Shown: positions 1 to 5,465, counted from the first letter of the stretch. The stretch is 9,403 bases of DNA from Chloroflexota bacterium (GCA_021828635.1 JAJZEJ010000522.1:1-9403), one strand, 5' to 3'. Program-made: numbers and translations. The notes: a model not told the origin generated them from the letters alone.

Positions 1-840
1 TTTCCGCCACTTATGGTGCTGCATAGTCCATTAGAGGGCGTGACTGTGCGTGCGGGACGCTATAGCATCAAGCATGTCCTCAAACAATCTGAGGAAACAA
101 GAGTGATGGTGGCAACAGCGTATGATGCACGCAGCAATAATCAGCTTGTGCTGCTCAAACGCTGGGAATACACTGATGGACCTTTATCGCAACATGCCAG
201 AGAGGTTGTGCATTATGAACGCGCCACCGAGATGCTGAGCAAACTGCAACATCCCCTGGTACCAAAGGTGCAGGACCGCTTCTCCGAGGGCAAACACTAT
301 TATCTGGTGGAGAACTATGTTGATGGTGAGAGCATTGCCGAACGTTTGCAACGGCTCTTGCGTCCCATGCCAGAAAAAGAGGTGTTAGGCTACCTGTACA
401 GCCTGCTCAATACACTGATCGCCCTGGATCAGCAACACCCACCGATGCGCCACTATGACATCTCACCTGAAAATATCTTGATCGAGGCCAAACGTGGACG
501 CGCCATTCTAAGCGGCTTTCCCATTCCCTCGCTGGCCGATGTGCGCTTCAAGGCCAATGGGCATCGTACCACGCGCAAACTACTGCTCTCGCCCTACCTG
601 CCCATTCAGGACAAGCCCTATGACCAGCGCACGTGCATCTACGCGCTAGCGGCCAGTATGCATCATGCGCTTACCAACGTCGCGCCGCCGCATTATCCCA
701 CCTATCCACCTGTGCGCCAGCTCAACCCCACTATCTCGCCCGCTCTAGAAAATATCCTGAGTCGCGCCCTGCTAGAAGATGCGAGCGCACGCTATCAGAG
801 GTATGAAGATATAAAGCGAGATGTGCAGAAACTGTTATAA
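1..840 (+). CDS. Ser/Thr protein kinase-like protein, probable pseudokinase (5' end probably outside window)
   Basis: Kinase-fold protein that has probably lost normal phosphotransfer. The frame is open to the window edge. The first ATG is at 13 (275 residues from there), and the true start may lie upstream, where relatives often carry a zinc ribbon or linker. Numbering from that ATG: the glycine-rich loop (about 23-36) has no glycines. A candidate ATP lysine K49 (LLKRW) and alphaC glutamate E69 remain. The HRD loop reads HYDISPEN (147-154), keeping D149 and N154 but with Tyr for Arg. The DFG position reads SGF (167-169), so the metal-binding Asp is gone. The APE region reads LPIQ, and the helix-F motif reads TCIYALA where SDIYALG is usual. 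The C-lobe ends near residue 275 with a normal hanks-type tail (EDASARYQRYEDI). No membrane segment is seen. Family membership is firm; inactivity is inferred from the motifs. Its partner is unknown. It converges on the small gene at 835-1083. Confidence 0.85.
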   Translation, partial: FPPLMVLHSPLEGVTVRAGRYSIKHVLKQSEETRVMVATAYDARSNNQLVLLKRWEYTDGPLSQHAREVVHYERATEMLSKLQHPLVPKVQDRFSEGKHYYLVENYVDGESIAERLQRLLRPMPEKEVLGYLYSLLNTLIALDQQHPPMRHYDISPENILIEAKRGRAILSGFPIPSLADVRFKANGHRTTRKLLLSPYLPIQDKPYDQRTCIYALAASMHHALTNVAPPHYPTYPPVRQLNPTISPALENILSRALLEDASARYQRYEDIKRDVQKLL

Positions 841-1083
841 ATCATCCTGCAACCACGAAGCCGCCTCGTGATGCCATTGTGCCAGGATATAGTGCATCTC
901 TTCATACACCTGCATAGCAATTTTGAAGCGGCGTTGCTCGATAGCACGCTGAAAACGCAGCGAGCATTGCATCATCTGTGCCTGCATCTCTATCCACCTG
1001 ACCCATGTAAACGTCACGAATGGCGCATCATAGCCGTTATCCTCAATAACATCCAACGTCGGAAGCCGCTCTGGTTCGCTCAT
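835..1083 (-). CDS. small orphan protein, 82 residues, helical, Trp/Gln-rich
   Basis: I do not recognise the family. The gene looks real: the start at 1083 is preceded by a strong ribosome binding site (GGGAGGACAGGT then ATG), and it follows the stop of the minus-strand gene at 1101-1334 by 17 bases, as in an operon. The protein is acidic at its N terminus (MSEPERLPTLDVIEDN), then mainly amphipathic helix from about residue 28, with several Trp, Met and Gln residues and an acidic end (WLQDDL). There are no Cys pairs, signal peptide or membrane segment. It is probably cytosolic. Its stop codon lies inside the TTATAA that also ends the kinase-like gene on the other strand. The plus-strand frame over the same bases has no ribosome binding site and is rejected. 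Function unknown; a partner protein is possible given its size and pairing. Confidence 0.7.
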   Translation of the reverse strand: MSEPERLPTLDVIEDNGYDAPFVTFTWVRWIEMQAQMMQCSLRFQRAIEQRRFKIAMQVYEEMHYILAQWHHEAASWLQDDL

Positions 1084-1100
1084 ACCTGTCCTCCCTCAAC

Positions 1101-1334
1101 TTAACCAATAACCTTTACATATTGTTCGACCATCAATCGTGTGGCCTGCTGCTCACCAACTACCTCAGCCAATTGCTCTTGATAGATGGCGGCACGTTCC
1201 ATTTTCGCATTGATGAAGGCATGTTGCGCCGTACCAAAAGCCAGCCCGGTCAAACCGAGCCGTGCAGCCTCGAACTCCAGCGATATCTGTTGCAACAAGC
1301 ATGCAACCTCGCTGTGATTTGTGTGTTCGTCCAT
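1101..1334 (-). CDS. small orphan protein, 77 residues, helical
   Basis: Unknown family. A GTG at 1346 is in frame, but it lies directly on the Shine-Dalgarno sequence AAAGGAG (1346-1352, minus strand). The ATG at 1334, 11 bases further on, is therefore the better start and gives 77 residues (MDEHTNHSEVAC...). The chain appears almost entirely helical (LLQQISLEFEAARLGLTGLAFG, then INAKMERAAIYQEQLAEVVGEQ), with Glu/Ala-rich amphipathic stretches that suggest a small helical bundle or coiled-coil partner. It has no signal peptide, membrane segment or catalytic motif. It is the first gene of a two-gene unit with the 82-residue protein and is transcribed away from the XRE regulator at 1556. An extended -10 sequence lies at 1372-1380. 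The overlapping 121-residue plus-strand frame runs into the promoter region and has no ribosome binding site, so the minus-strand reading is preferred. Confidence 0.7.
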   Translation of the reverse strand: MDEHTNHSEVACLLQQISLEFEAARLGLTGLAFGTAQHAFINAKMERAAIYQEQLAEVVGEQQATRLMVEQYVKVIG

Positions 1335-1371
1335 TGTGACAAACACTCCTTTACAATCTCAATCACAAATG

Positions 1372-1380
1372 TTTATACCA
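1372..1380 (-). promoter_or_regulatory. extended -10 promoter of the small-protein pair
   Basis: Reading the minus strand, TGG followed by TATAAA fits an extended -10 element. Transcription would start near 1365, leaving a leader of about 30 bases that contains the AAAGGAG site. No clear -35 is seen. The upstream end overlaps the TACCAC half of an inverted repeat (1376-1381 with 1404-1409). Confidence 0.4.
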
Positions 1381-1409
1381 CGTATTGTATTCATAACATT
1401 GTTGTGGTA
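1376..1409. promoter_or_regulatory. possible operator: TACCAC / GTGGTA inverted repeat
   Basis: TACCAC at 1376-1381 and GTGGTA at 1404-1409 are exact reverse complements. Their centres are 28 bp apart, close to integral helical turns. They sit between a divergently transcribed HTH regulator and a small-protein pair, and one half overlaps the predicted -10 of the pair. The arms are only 6 bp, so chance is possible. Confidence 0.25.
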
Positions 1410-1507
1410 CGGTTAGATTGTAAACAACACAATCCGCATGTGGCCGTAATTCTCCGGCAAAGAAACGGTAAATTTATTGTAAGATAGCGTCTACAAGGTG
1501 TTATTCC

Positions 1508-1535
1508 TTGTTCAGAAAATGCGGCATGAGATAAT
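1508..1535 (+). promoter_or_regulatory. candidate promoter of the XRE-TPR regulator
   Basis: TTGTTC at 1508-1513 and GATAAT at 1530-1535 are 16 bp apart, and TGA directly before GATAAT gives an extended -10. The predicted start near 1542 would leave a very short leader before GGAG at 1543-1546, which lowers confidence. Confidence 0.3.
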
Positions 1536-1555
1536 CTATACTGGAGAAGCTCAAG

Positions 1556-2767
1556 ATGACAGAGAAATACATCCATCCGCTTCGATTAGCACGCGAGAAA
1601 CATAATCTTACTCAGGAACGACTGGCCGAGAAAACAGGCGTTAGTGTTAAAACTATCTGGAATGCTGAACATGATAAACCCATTAGTGCAGAATCACGCC
1701 GCATCTTGTGCCGTTTCTTAAAGATGAATGCGCAAGAACTCGGTCTAATCAGTGCTGAGGATAGAACCAAAAAAGAGTCTAATAAGTTAGAGATAGCGGT
1801 AATAGAAATGAGCCATCAGCCTACAGAGCTACTTTTCACAGGAAGCGGACACATCACTACCATAATAGACTACGCTGAGAGTATCATCAACCTGGCGTGG
1901 GAAGCCTGGTTCGCATCACAGCCAATAAAGGCAGCGTGGGAAATCAATAAATTGCTGCCACAGCTACAGCAATTGCTCCACACACCATTACCTAAACATC
2001 ATCTCTTGCGCGTCCATGAGTTAACGATGCGTTCGCACGGCTTGCTGGGAGCTATTAATGTCGATGCTTTGAAAAATGATACCGCCCTCTATCACTACAC
2101 GCTCGCGCATCAATTAGCGGCAGAAGATCATAATATCGATCAGTCCACAACCTATCTGGCACTAATGGGCGACACACTACGGAGACAAGGTGAGAAGCTA
2201 AAAGCTATCAGCTACATGCAAAATGCCCATGAGATGGCATATAATGCAAGGCCAGCAACACAAGGCCATATTCTTCAATTGCTTGCCTATACCTATGCCG
2301 ATACTGGCAACGAACCTGACTTTGAGCGTTGCATCGCTGAAGCGGATAATTTACTAGCATTCTCACAAGAAAGTACCGATACAGCGAAAAAAGAATTTGT
2401 GCCATTTGAGGTCTATGAGATTCGTGGCAAGGCGAGTCGTGACCTGGGAAAACCAGTAAATGCATTACGCTATCTCACATTAGCCGAAGCAGCTCTCGAT
2501 CAAATGGCTGTCCCGCAACGCTGGTATGCTGTATTGGACATCAGTAAAGGGCAGGCATACTGTGATATGGGCGATCTGACGAATGGCATCACCTTAGCCA
2601 GCCAAGGCTTTATCCAGGCATATCGCTGTCGTTCACCACGCCAGATGAATCGTGTACGCAAACTACTCCGTAAGTTGGAGTCCGGTACCTGGAAGAACGA
2701 GCAGAGGGTAGCCGATCTGAAAGAACTATTACACGAAACATACTTGCGTATGGACCCAGAAGAGTAA
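1556..2767 (+). CDS. XRE-family HTH transcriptional regulator with TPR-like C-terminal region
   Basis: A 403-residue DNA-binding regulator. The N terminus (about 7-65) is a lambda-repressor-type HTH: LREKH-type helix 1, LTQERLAEKTG as helices 2-3, SVKTIWNAEH as the recognition helix, and a closing helix ending near ELGLI. A polar linker (66-105) follows. From about 110 to 395 there are paired helices with TPR-like spacing, for example ALMGDTLRRQGEKLKAIS near 201, AYTYADTG near 243, YEIRGKASRDLGKPVNA near 286 and GQAYCDMGDLTNGITLA near 334. Such bodies usually bind peptides or partner proteins, and in Gram-positives some sense peptide signals (Rap/PlcR-like designs); whether this one does is unknown. 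There is no signal peptide or membrane segment. GGAG at 1543-1546 lies 9 bases before the ATG and fixes the start. It is divergent from the small-protein pair, so it may regulate itself and them. The HTH call is strong; the TPR call is by pattern. Confidence 0.85.
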   Translation: MTEKYIHPLRLAREKHNLTQERLAEKTGVSVKTIWNAEHDKPISAESRRILCRFLKMNAQELGLISAEDRTKKESNKLEIAVIEMSHQPTELLFTGSGHITTIIDYAESIINLAWEAWFASQPIKAAWEINKLLPQLQQLLHTPLPKHHLLRVHELTMRSHGLLGAINVDALKNDTALYHYTLAHQLAAEDHNIDQSTTYLALMGDTLRRQGEKLKAISYMQNAHEMAYNARPATQGHILQLLAYTYADTGNEPDFERCIAEADNLLAFSQESTDTAKKEFVPFEVYEIRGKASRDLGKPVNALRYLTLAEAALDQMAVPQRWYAVLDISKGQAYCDMGDLTNGITLASQGFIQAYRCRSPRQMNRVRKLLRKLESGTWKNEQRVADLKELLHETYLRMDPEE

Positions 2768-2805
2768 ATACGACAGTAAAGATAATTTATGTCTTTCGTA
2801 AGGGC

Positions 2806-2834
2806 TTGCCAGCACGAGCAATCTATGCTATACT
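2806..2834 (+). promoter_or_regulatory. strong sigma70-type promoter of rpmI-rplT
   Basis: TTGCCA at 2806-2811, a 17-bp spacer, and TATACT at 2829-2834 preceded by TG at 2826-2827 (extended -10). This is the best promoter match in the window. Transcription would start near 2841, giving a leader of about 95 bases before rpmI. A strong private promoter fits ribosomal protein genes that are not co-transcribed with infC. Confidence 0.75.
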
Positions 2835-2900
2835 CGGCACGCTAGCGGGCTATGCTCTTGAAAAAGGCCACTCTTCGCCTCTGATAGAGTAGTTAAAAAA

Positions 2901-2939
2901 ATGTCGTTGGCTCGCGCAAAAAGAAAGAAAGAGCTATGA
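2901..2939 (+). CDS. 12-codon leader mini-ORF overlapping the rpmI start
   Basis: An ATG at 2901 opens a frame reading MSLARAKRKKEL and ending in TGA at 2937-2939, which overlaps the rpmI ATG as ATGA. Half the peptide is Lys or Arg. A run of A (2895-2900) precedes the ATG, but no good Shine-Dalgarno sequence does. The purine-rich codons of this mini-ORF also supply the only ribosome-binding-like sequence for rpmI (AGAAAGAAAGAG). Translation could therefore couple to rpmI, or the frame could be a by-product of a purine-rich leader. Speculative. Confidence 0.3.
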   Translation: MSLARAKRKKEL

Positions 2940-3139
2940 AACAGAAGCTAAAAACACACAAAGCTATGTCGAAGCGGGTGAAAGTCACCGCCTCTGGCAA
3001 GTTCCTGCGCCGTAAAGTGGCTATTAGCCATCTGCGCCGCAATAAATCACCAGAGTCTGTCCGTTCGGCGGACAAGCTCTTTGAATTGTCTCCGGCAGAC
3101 AGACGCCGTATGAAGCGGCTACTGCCCTATGCCTTCTAA
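2936..3139 (+). CDS. rpmI: large ribosomal subunit protein bL35
   Basis: A small basic protein of the 50S subunit, 67 residues, the usual bL35 length. The N terminus MKQKLKTHKAMSKRVKVTASGK aligns with the family pattern (K-M-K-T-H...KRFKVTGTGK). LRRKVAISHLRRNKS matches the central basic part, and the C terminus ADRRRMKRLLPYAF has the conserved RxKRxLPY ending. The start is set by the family: the ATG lies a few residues before KTH. The ribosome binding site is weak (AAAGAG just upstream), and the start overlaps the stop of a 12-codon mini-ORF. It is followed after 31 bases by rplT, as in the normal infC-rpmI-rplT operon, but the gene upstream here is an unrelated XRE regulator, so infC is elsewhere. 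In other bacteria L20 represses this operon by binding the leader; the leader here was not resolved into a clear L20 site. Confidence 0.96.
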   Translation: MKQKLKTHKAMSKRVKVTASGKFLRRKVAISHLRRNKSPESVRSADKLFELSPADRRRMKRLLPYAF

Positions 3140-3170
3140 TACATGGTGATATGAGAGGATAACAGGAACT

Positions 3171-3530
3171 ATGCCAAGAGTAAAACGCGGAGTACCCGCA
3201 CACAAGAAACATAAAAAGATATTGCAATTGGCCGAGGGTCATCGTGGTACGCGCCGGAGTCTCTTCCGTCCCGCCCACGAATCGGTCATGCGCTCAATGG
3301 CGTACATGTACCGCGACCGCCGCAATCGCAAACGTGATATGCGCAGCTTGTGGATTGTCCGCATCAACGCGGCTGCACGCATGTATGGTGTCTCATATAG
3401 CAGACTAATGAATGCTATCCACACAGCCAACATTGAGGTTGATCGCAAGATGCTTGCTGAGATGGCTGTCCACGATCAGGCCGCCTTCGGTGCGCTCGTT
3501 AAGACCGCGATGGAAAGCATCTCGAAATAG
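3171..3530 (+). CDS. rplT: large ribosomal subunit protein bL20
   Basis: A 50S assembly protein that binds 23S rRNA domain I, needed early in large-subunit assembly. At 119 residues it matches the family length. The N-terminal basic extension MPRVKRGVPAHKKHKKIL is characteristic, followed by AEGHRGTRRSLFRPAHESVMRSMAYMYRDRRNRKRDMRSLWIVRINAAAR, the classic helical RNA-binding core, and a globular C-terminal part (YSRLMNAIHTANIEVDRKMLAEMAVHDQAAF). AGGA just before AACT-ATG acts as ribosome binding site. It follows rpmI with a 31-base gap in one transcript. A nested inverted repeat begins 4 bases after its stop and may end or protect the transcript. No key region is missing. Confidence 0.97.
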   Translation: MPRVKRGVPAHKKHKKILQLAEGHRGTRRSLFRPAHESVMRSMAYMYRDRRNRKRDMRSLWIVRINAAARMYGVSYSRLMNAIHTANIEVDRKMLAEMAVHDQAAFGALVKTAMESISK

Positions 3531-3533
3531 CAC

Positions 3534-3653
3534 CGTAGGGACCGGTTCCACCAGTTTCACGGCGTCTGACCGCGTCCGCCCTTGCCCAAGCATCCATTAC
3601 GCCCAGGCACCAGCGTGATTGACGCGGTCAGATACGTGGAACCGGTCCCTACG
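3534..3653. repeat. 120-bp nested inverted repeat (MITE-like or large hairpin)
   Basis: The outer arms 3534-3551 and 3636-3653 are 18-bp perfect reverse complements (CGTAGGGACCGGTTCCAC). The inner arms 3565-3576 and 3621-3632 are 12-bp perfect (TCTGACCGCGTC). The bulges between arms are asymmetric (13 and 3 bases), and the central loop is 44 bases. No T tract follows, so it is not a standard intrinsic terminator. Arm length, GC content and sharp ends suggest a small non-autonomous mobile element or dispersed repeat. In RNA it would form a long stem between rplT and the methyltransferase gene. No target-site duplication is obvious. Confidence 0.85.
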
Positions 3654-3675
3654 TTTATGGATATGACCTGAAAGC

Positions 3676-4512
3676 ATGAGTGCAATTACCAGCCCCTCCA
3701 ATCCCCGCATACGCATGCTGCAAGACCTGCTCACAACACGCGGACGCAAAAAGCATGGTCTCTTTTTGATGGAAGGTCCGCACCTGCTGAATACACTCCT
3801 CGACGCTCATATATTGCCACAGGAAGTCTACTATCAGCCCGATCTACTAAGGCGCACCGGAGAAGGGGGCGCACTGCTGCAACGTCTTTTACGCACGAAG
3901 GAGATAACACAACAGGTTGAAGTGAGCGAGCGTGTGATTGAGGCACTGGGTGAGACACAGACCTCGCAAGGCGTTGTCTCGGTGCTACTATTAGACGCTT
4001 TTGCGCCAGAGGAATTGCGCCAGCGTCGTGCCAGCACAGTACGTCCGGCACTCCTGATCCTGGATGACCTGGCTGATCCTGGTAACATGGGAACGATACT
4101 ACGGACCGCGCTGGCTGCCGATGTCGAGGCTGTGCTACTCACACCCCATTGCGTTGATTGCTTTAGCCCAAAGGTAGTGCGTGCTGCTGCTGGAGCGCAC
4201 GTGGCACTGGTGATCGAGAGCGAGCTTTCCTGGCAAGGGATTGAGGCGCGTATCACCGATCACTGTTCGGGAACACCGCGTGTGCTGCTGGCCGAAACTG
4301 CTAGCCCTCAACTCTACTTCACGCAAGACCTCATCACGCCCTTCGCACTGCTGATTGGCAACGAGGCCCACGGCCCATCGACCTCTGCCCGCGCTCTGGC
4401 GACTACGACCATCACCATTCCTCTGGCGAACAGCGTAGAATCACTCAATGCGGCGATGGCGGCGGGCATTATCCTCTATGAGGCCGTGCGACAGCGTTCC
4501 CTACACCTATAA
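3676..4512 (+). CDS. SpoU/TrmH-family RNA 2'-O-ribose methyltransferase
   Basis: A SPOUT-class enzyme that transfers methyl from S-adenosylmethionine to a ribose 2'-OH, probably of 23S rRNA (or tRNA). The 278-residue length is normal for the RlmB/TsnR-like group. Residues 1-105 form the substrate-binding domain (TSPSNPRIRMLQDL, then the KKHGLFLMEGPHLL pattern). The catalytic domain shows all three motifs. Motif 1 is LDDLADPGNMGTILRTA (129-145), with the catalytic Arg at R143 and Asn at N137. Motif 2 is LLIGNEAHGPS (225-235). Motif 3 is IPLANSVESLNAAMAAGIILYEA (248-270), which builds the knotted cofactor site. The ATG at 3676 fits the family N terminus, although the ribosome binding site is weak (GAAAG). 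It lies downstream of rplT in the same direction, separated by the nested repeat. Its exact target nucleotide cannot be told from sequence. It is convergent with the zinc-ribbon gene. Confidence 0.93.
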   Translation: MSAITSPSNPRIRMLQDLLTTRGRKKHGLFLMEGPHLLNTLLDAHILPQEVYYQPDLLRRTGEGGALLQRLLRTKEITQQVEVSERVIEALGETQTSQGVVSVLLLDAFAPEELRQRRASTVRPALLILDDLADPGNMGTILRTALAADVEAVLLTPHCVDCFSPKVVRAAAGAHVALVIESELSWQGIEARITDHCSGTPRVLLAETASPQLYFTQDLITPFALLIGNEAHGPSTSARALATTTITIPLANSVESLNAAMAAGIILYEAVRQRSLHL

Positions 4513-4580
4513 AGTCAGTATTATGTCTGTTATAGCAGAGATTTATGGGCAGGCCAAAGTGAGCAAACGTATGTATGGTT

Positions 4581-4811
4581 CTACCATCGACGAAACATTT
4601 CGGCACGTGGCGTCTCGCTAGAGATGAGTGTATCTGAACGCCCACAACCATCACAGGCGCTTGGGGCGGAGCCGCTATGTGGCAGACCACAAATTTCGCA
4701 GACCCAATGATGGCTTTCCTGTTTTGACACACTCTGTGTTTCATAATGATGGAGAACTTTGACAGCCTCGTTGAGAGCATTTGAGGTGTGTGGTGTTCTA
4801 TCGATAATCAT
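4581..4811 (-). CDS. small rubredoxin-like zinc-ribbon protein, 76 residues
   Basis: Its C-terminal half carries a rubredoxin-type metal site: WVCEICGLPHSG from residue 36, then ACDGCGRS, giving CxxC at 38/41 and CxxC at 53/56. The Trp two residues before the first Cys and the CG-x-x-H/Y-x-G pattern resemble the C-terminal domain of rubrerythrin, which binds iron for electron transfer; zinc binding as a structural ribbon is also possible. The spacing between pairs (11 residues) is shorter than in free rubredoxin and close to the rubrerythrin type. The N-terminal 30 residues look helical (NALNEAVKVLHHYETQ), and no ferritin-like iron domain is present. The start is strongly supported by AAGGAGGGACCGACT before the ATG. 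It is convergent with the methyltransferase gene. The metal-site call is firm; the role (redox carrier or stress-related) is inferred. Confidence 0.75.
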   Translation of the reverse strand: MIIDRTPHTSNALNEAVKVLHHYETQSVSKQESHHWVCEICGLPHSGSAPSACDGCGRSDTLISSETPRAEMFRRW

Positions 4812-4913
4812 AGTCGGTCCCTCCTTGCGTCGTTGCGCTATCCTGTGATGAGATACGTGCTGAGTGCAGATGGCACTATTCAGCTTGTATGTATTAAGTC
4901 TACCAGGAGGGCT

Positions 4914-5004
4914 GTGAAAAAGTCTACGAATTGGGATAGGTGTTCTGGATACTATGCATAAGGAATTGCTTATATATGTTCTGTTTGTCTATCTTACGGC
5001 TTGA
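4914..5004 (+). other. intergenic stretch with two tiny overlapping frames; little else
   Basis: Between the two small minus-strand genes (4812-5022) little is visible. AGGAGG at 4905-4910 precedes a GTG at 4914 opening MKKSTNWDRCSGYYA (4914-4961), but the 3-base spacing is poor. An overlapping ATG at 4954 opens a hydrophobic 16-residue frame to 5004 with no ribosome binding site. GGCTGTGAAAAAGT at 4910-4923 resembles ends of some insertion sequences, but no matching inverted end was found nearby. None of these is firm. Confidence 0.15.
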
Positions 5005-5022
5005 TTTCATGCCGCGTTTCCG

Positions 5023-5229
5023 CTAAAAATGATGTTGTATGTCGCGTTTCAGATGTTCCCAGGCTGGGAGACTCTCTACTTCGCCCAGAAAACGGTTGGT
5101 GGTACGTGTAATTACGGCAACTACCCAGCCTTGCCAGCCAATCGAGGTTGACAATTGAATGAGTGTTTTGACGCGCGGCTCTTCTTGTTCAATTTGCTGA
5201 GCAAGTTGTTGTGCCTGTTCTTGATTCAC
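5023..5229 (-). CDS. small orphan protein, 68 residues
   Basis: Family not recognised. The gene starts with GTG at 5229, supported by AAGGAG at 5236-5241 on the minus strand with 6 bases of spacing. Residues 1-20 are Gln/Glu-rich and helical (NQEQAQQLAQQIEQEEPRV). A more hydrophobic central part follows (TLIQLSTSIGWQGWVVAVITRTTNRFLG, 22-49) that could be a beta-rich unit or, less likely, a weak membrane segment, since Arg and Thr interrupt it. The end (ESLPAWEHLKRDIQHHF) is helical. There are no Cys or catalytic motifs. An extended -10 element (TGC TATGAT) lies about 75 bases upstream. It is in the same direction as, but about 210 bases from, the zinc-ribbon gene, so each may be its own unit. 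Plus-strand frames across the same region are hydrophobic antisense shadows without ribosome binding sites. Confidence 0.65.
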   Translation of the reverse strand: MNQEQAQQLAQQIEQEEPRVKTLIQLSTSIGWQGWVVAVITRTTNRFLGEVESLPAWEHLKRDIQHHF

Positions 5230-5301
5230 ACGGATCTCCTTTTAGCCCTTCTGACATTTCTACGCGATGGCAAAATAATGATCTTGCTAAGTTGCGCGTT
5301 T

Positions 5302-5310
5302 ATCATAGCA
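5302..5310 (-). promoter_or_regulatory. extended -10 promoter of the 68-residue orphan gene
   Basis: On the minus strand TGC precedes TATGAT, an extended -10 arrangement. Transcription would start near 5295, with a leader of about 65 bases. No good -35 is seen at 16-18 bp. Confidence 0.4.
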
Positions 5311-5354
5311 CAAAACAAGTGGTTATATCTAATGACACCCATTACCATAACGTC

Positions 5355-5380
5355 CATCAGCATGATGCTCATCAGCATGA
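5355..5380. repeat. two direct copies of CATCAGCATGA
   Basis: CATCAGCATGA occurs at 5355-5365 and 5370-5380, a 15-bp period, immediately outside the left arm of the large palindrome. ATGACACCCA also occurs twice (about 5332 and 5377). This suggests local duplication at the edge of the element. Confidence 0.6.
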
Positions 5381-5464
5381 CACCCACAAAGGGTGCCACT
5401 ACATATAAATTCCCGCGCTATAGACGCGCAATAAATGTAGCGGCACCCTTTGTGGGTGTTATGC
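5375..5464. repeat. 90-bp near-perfect palindrome (MITE-like element or bidirectional hairpin)
   Basis: Arms 5375-5403 and 5436-5464 pair over 29 bp with two mismatches; the core CACCCACAAAGGGTGCC is perfect. The 32-base centre is itself partly self-complementary (CGCG...CTATAG...CGCG). It lies between two minus-strand genes, downstream of the RRM gene and upstream of the 68-residue gene. It has no T tract. Its form resembles small dispersed palindromic repeats. It could fold in RNA as a long stem and act as a transcript end or stabiliser. Confidence 0.85.
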
Positions 5465-5465
5465 A

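Noticed and set aside
1398..1424. TGTTGT / ACAACA inverted repeat near 1400-1424
   Set aside because: The 6-bp arms are simple repeats in an AC/TG-rich stretch, easily due to chance.
868..1487. Plus-strand frames of 78 and 121 residues over the small-protein pair
   Set aside because: The minus-strand frames have strong ribosome binding sites and operon spacing; the plus frames have neither and run across a promoter region.
2775..2800. AAAGA...TCTTT hairpin as terminator after the XRE regulator gene
   Set aside because: The 5-bp AT-only stem without a T tract is too weak.
3731..4371. Minus-strand frames of 78-140 residues within the methyltransferase gene
   Set aside because: They are antisense shadows of a gene with all SPOUT motifs intact.
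4469..4780. 103-residue minus-strand frame
   Set aside because: It overlaps the methyltransferase end and the zinc-ribbon gene in another frame, with no ribosome binding site, while the zinc-ribbon frame has a strong one and a Cys pattern.
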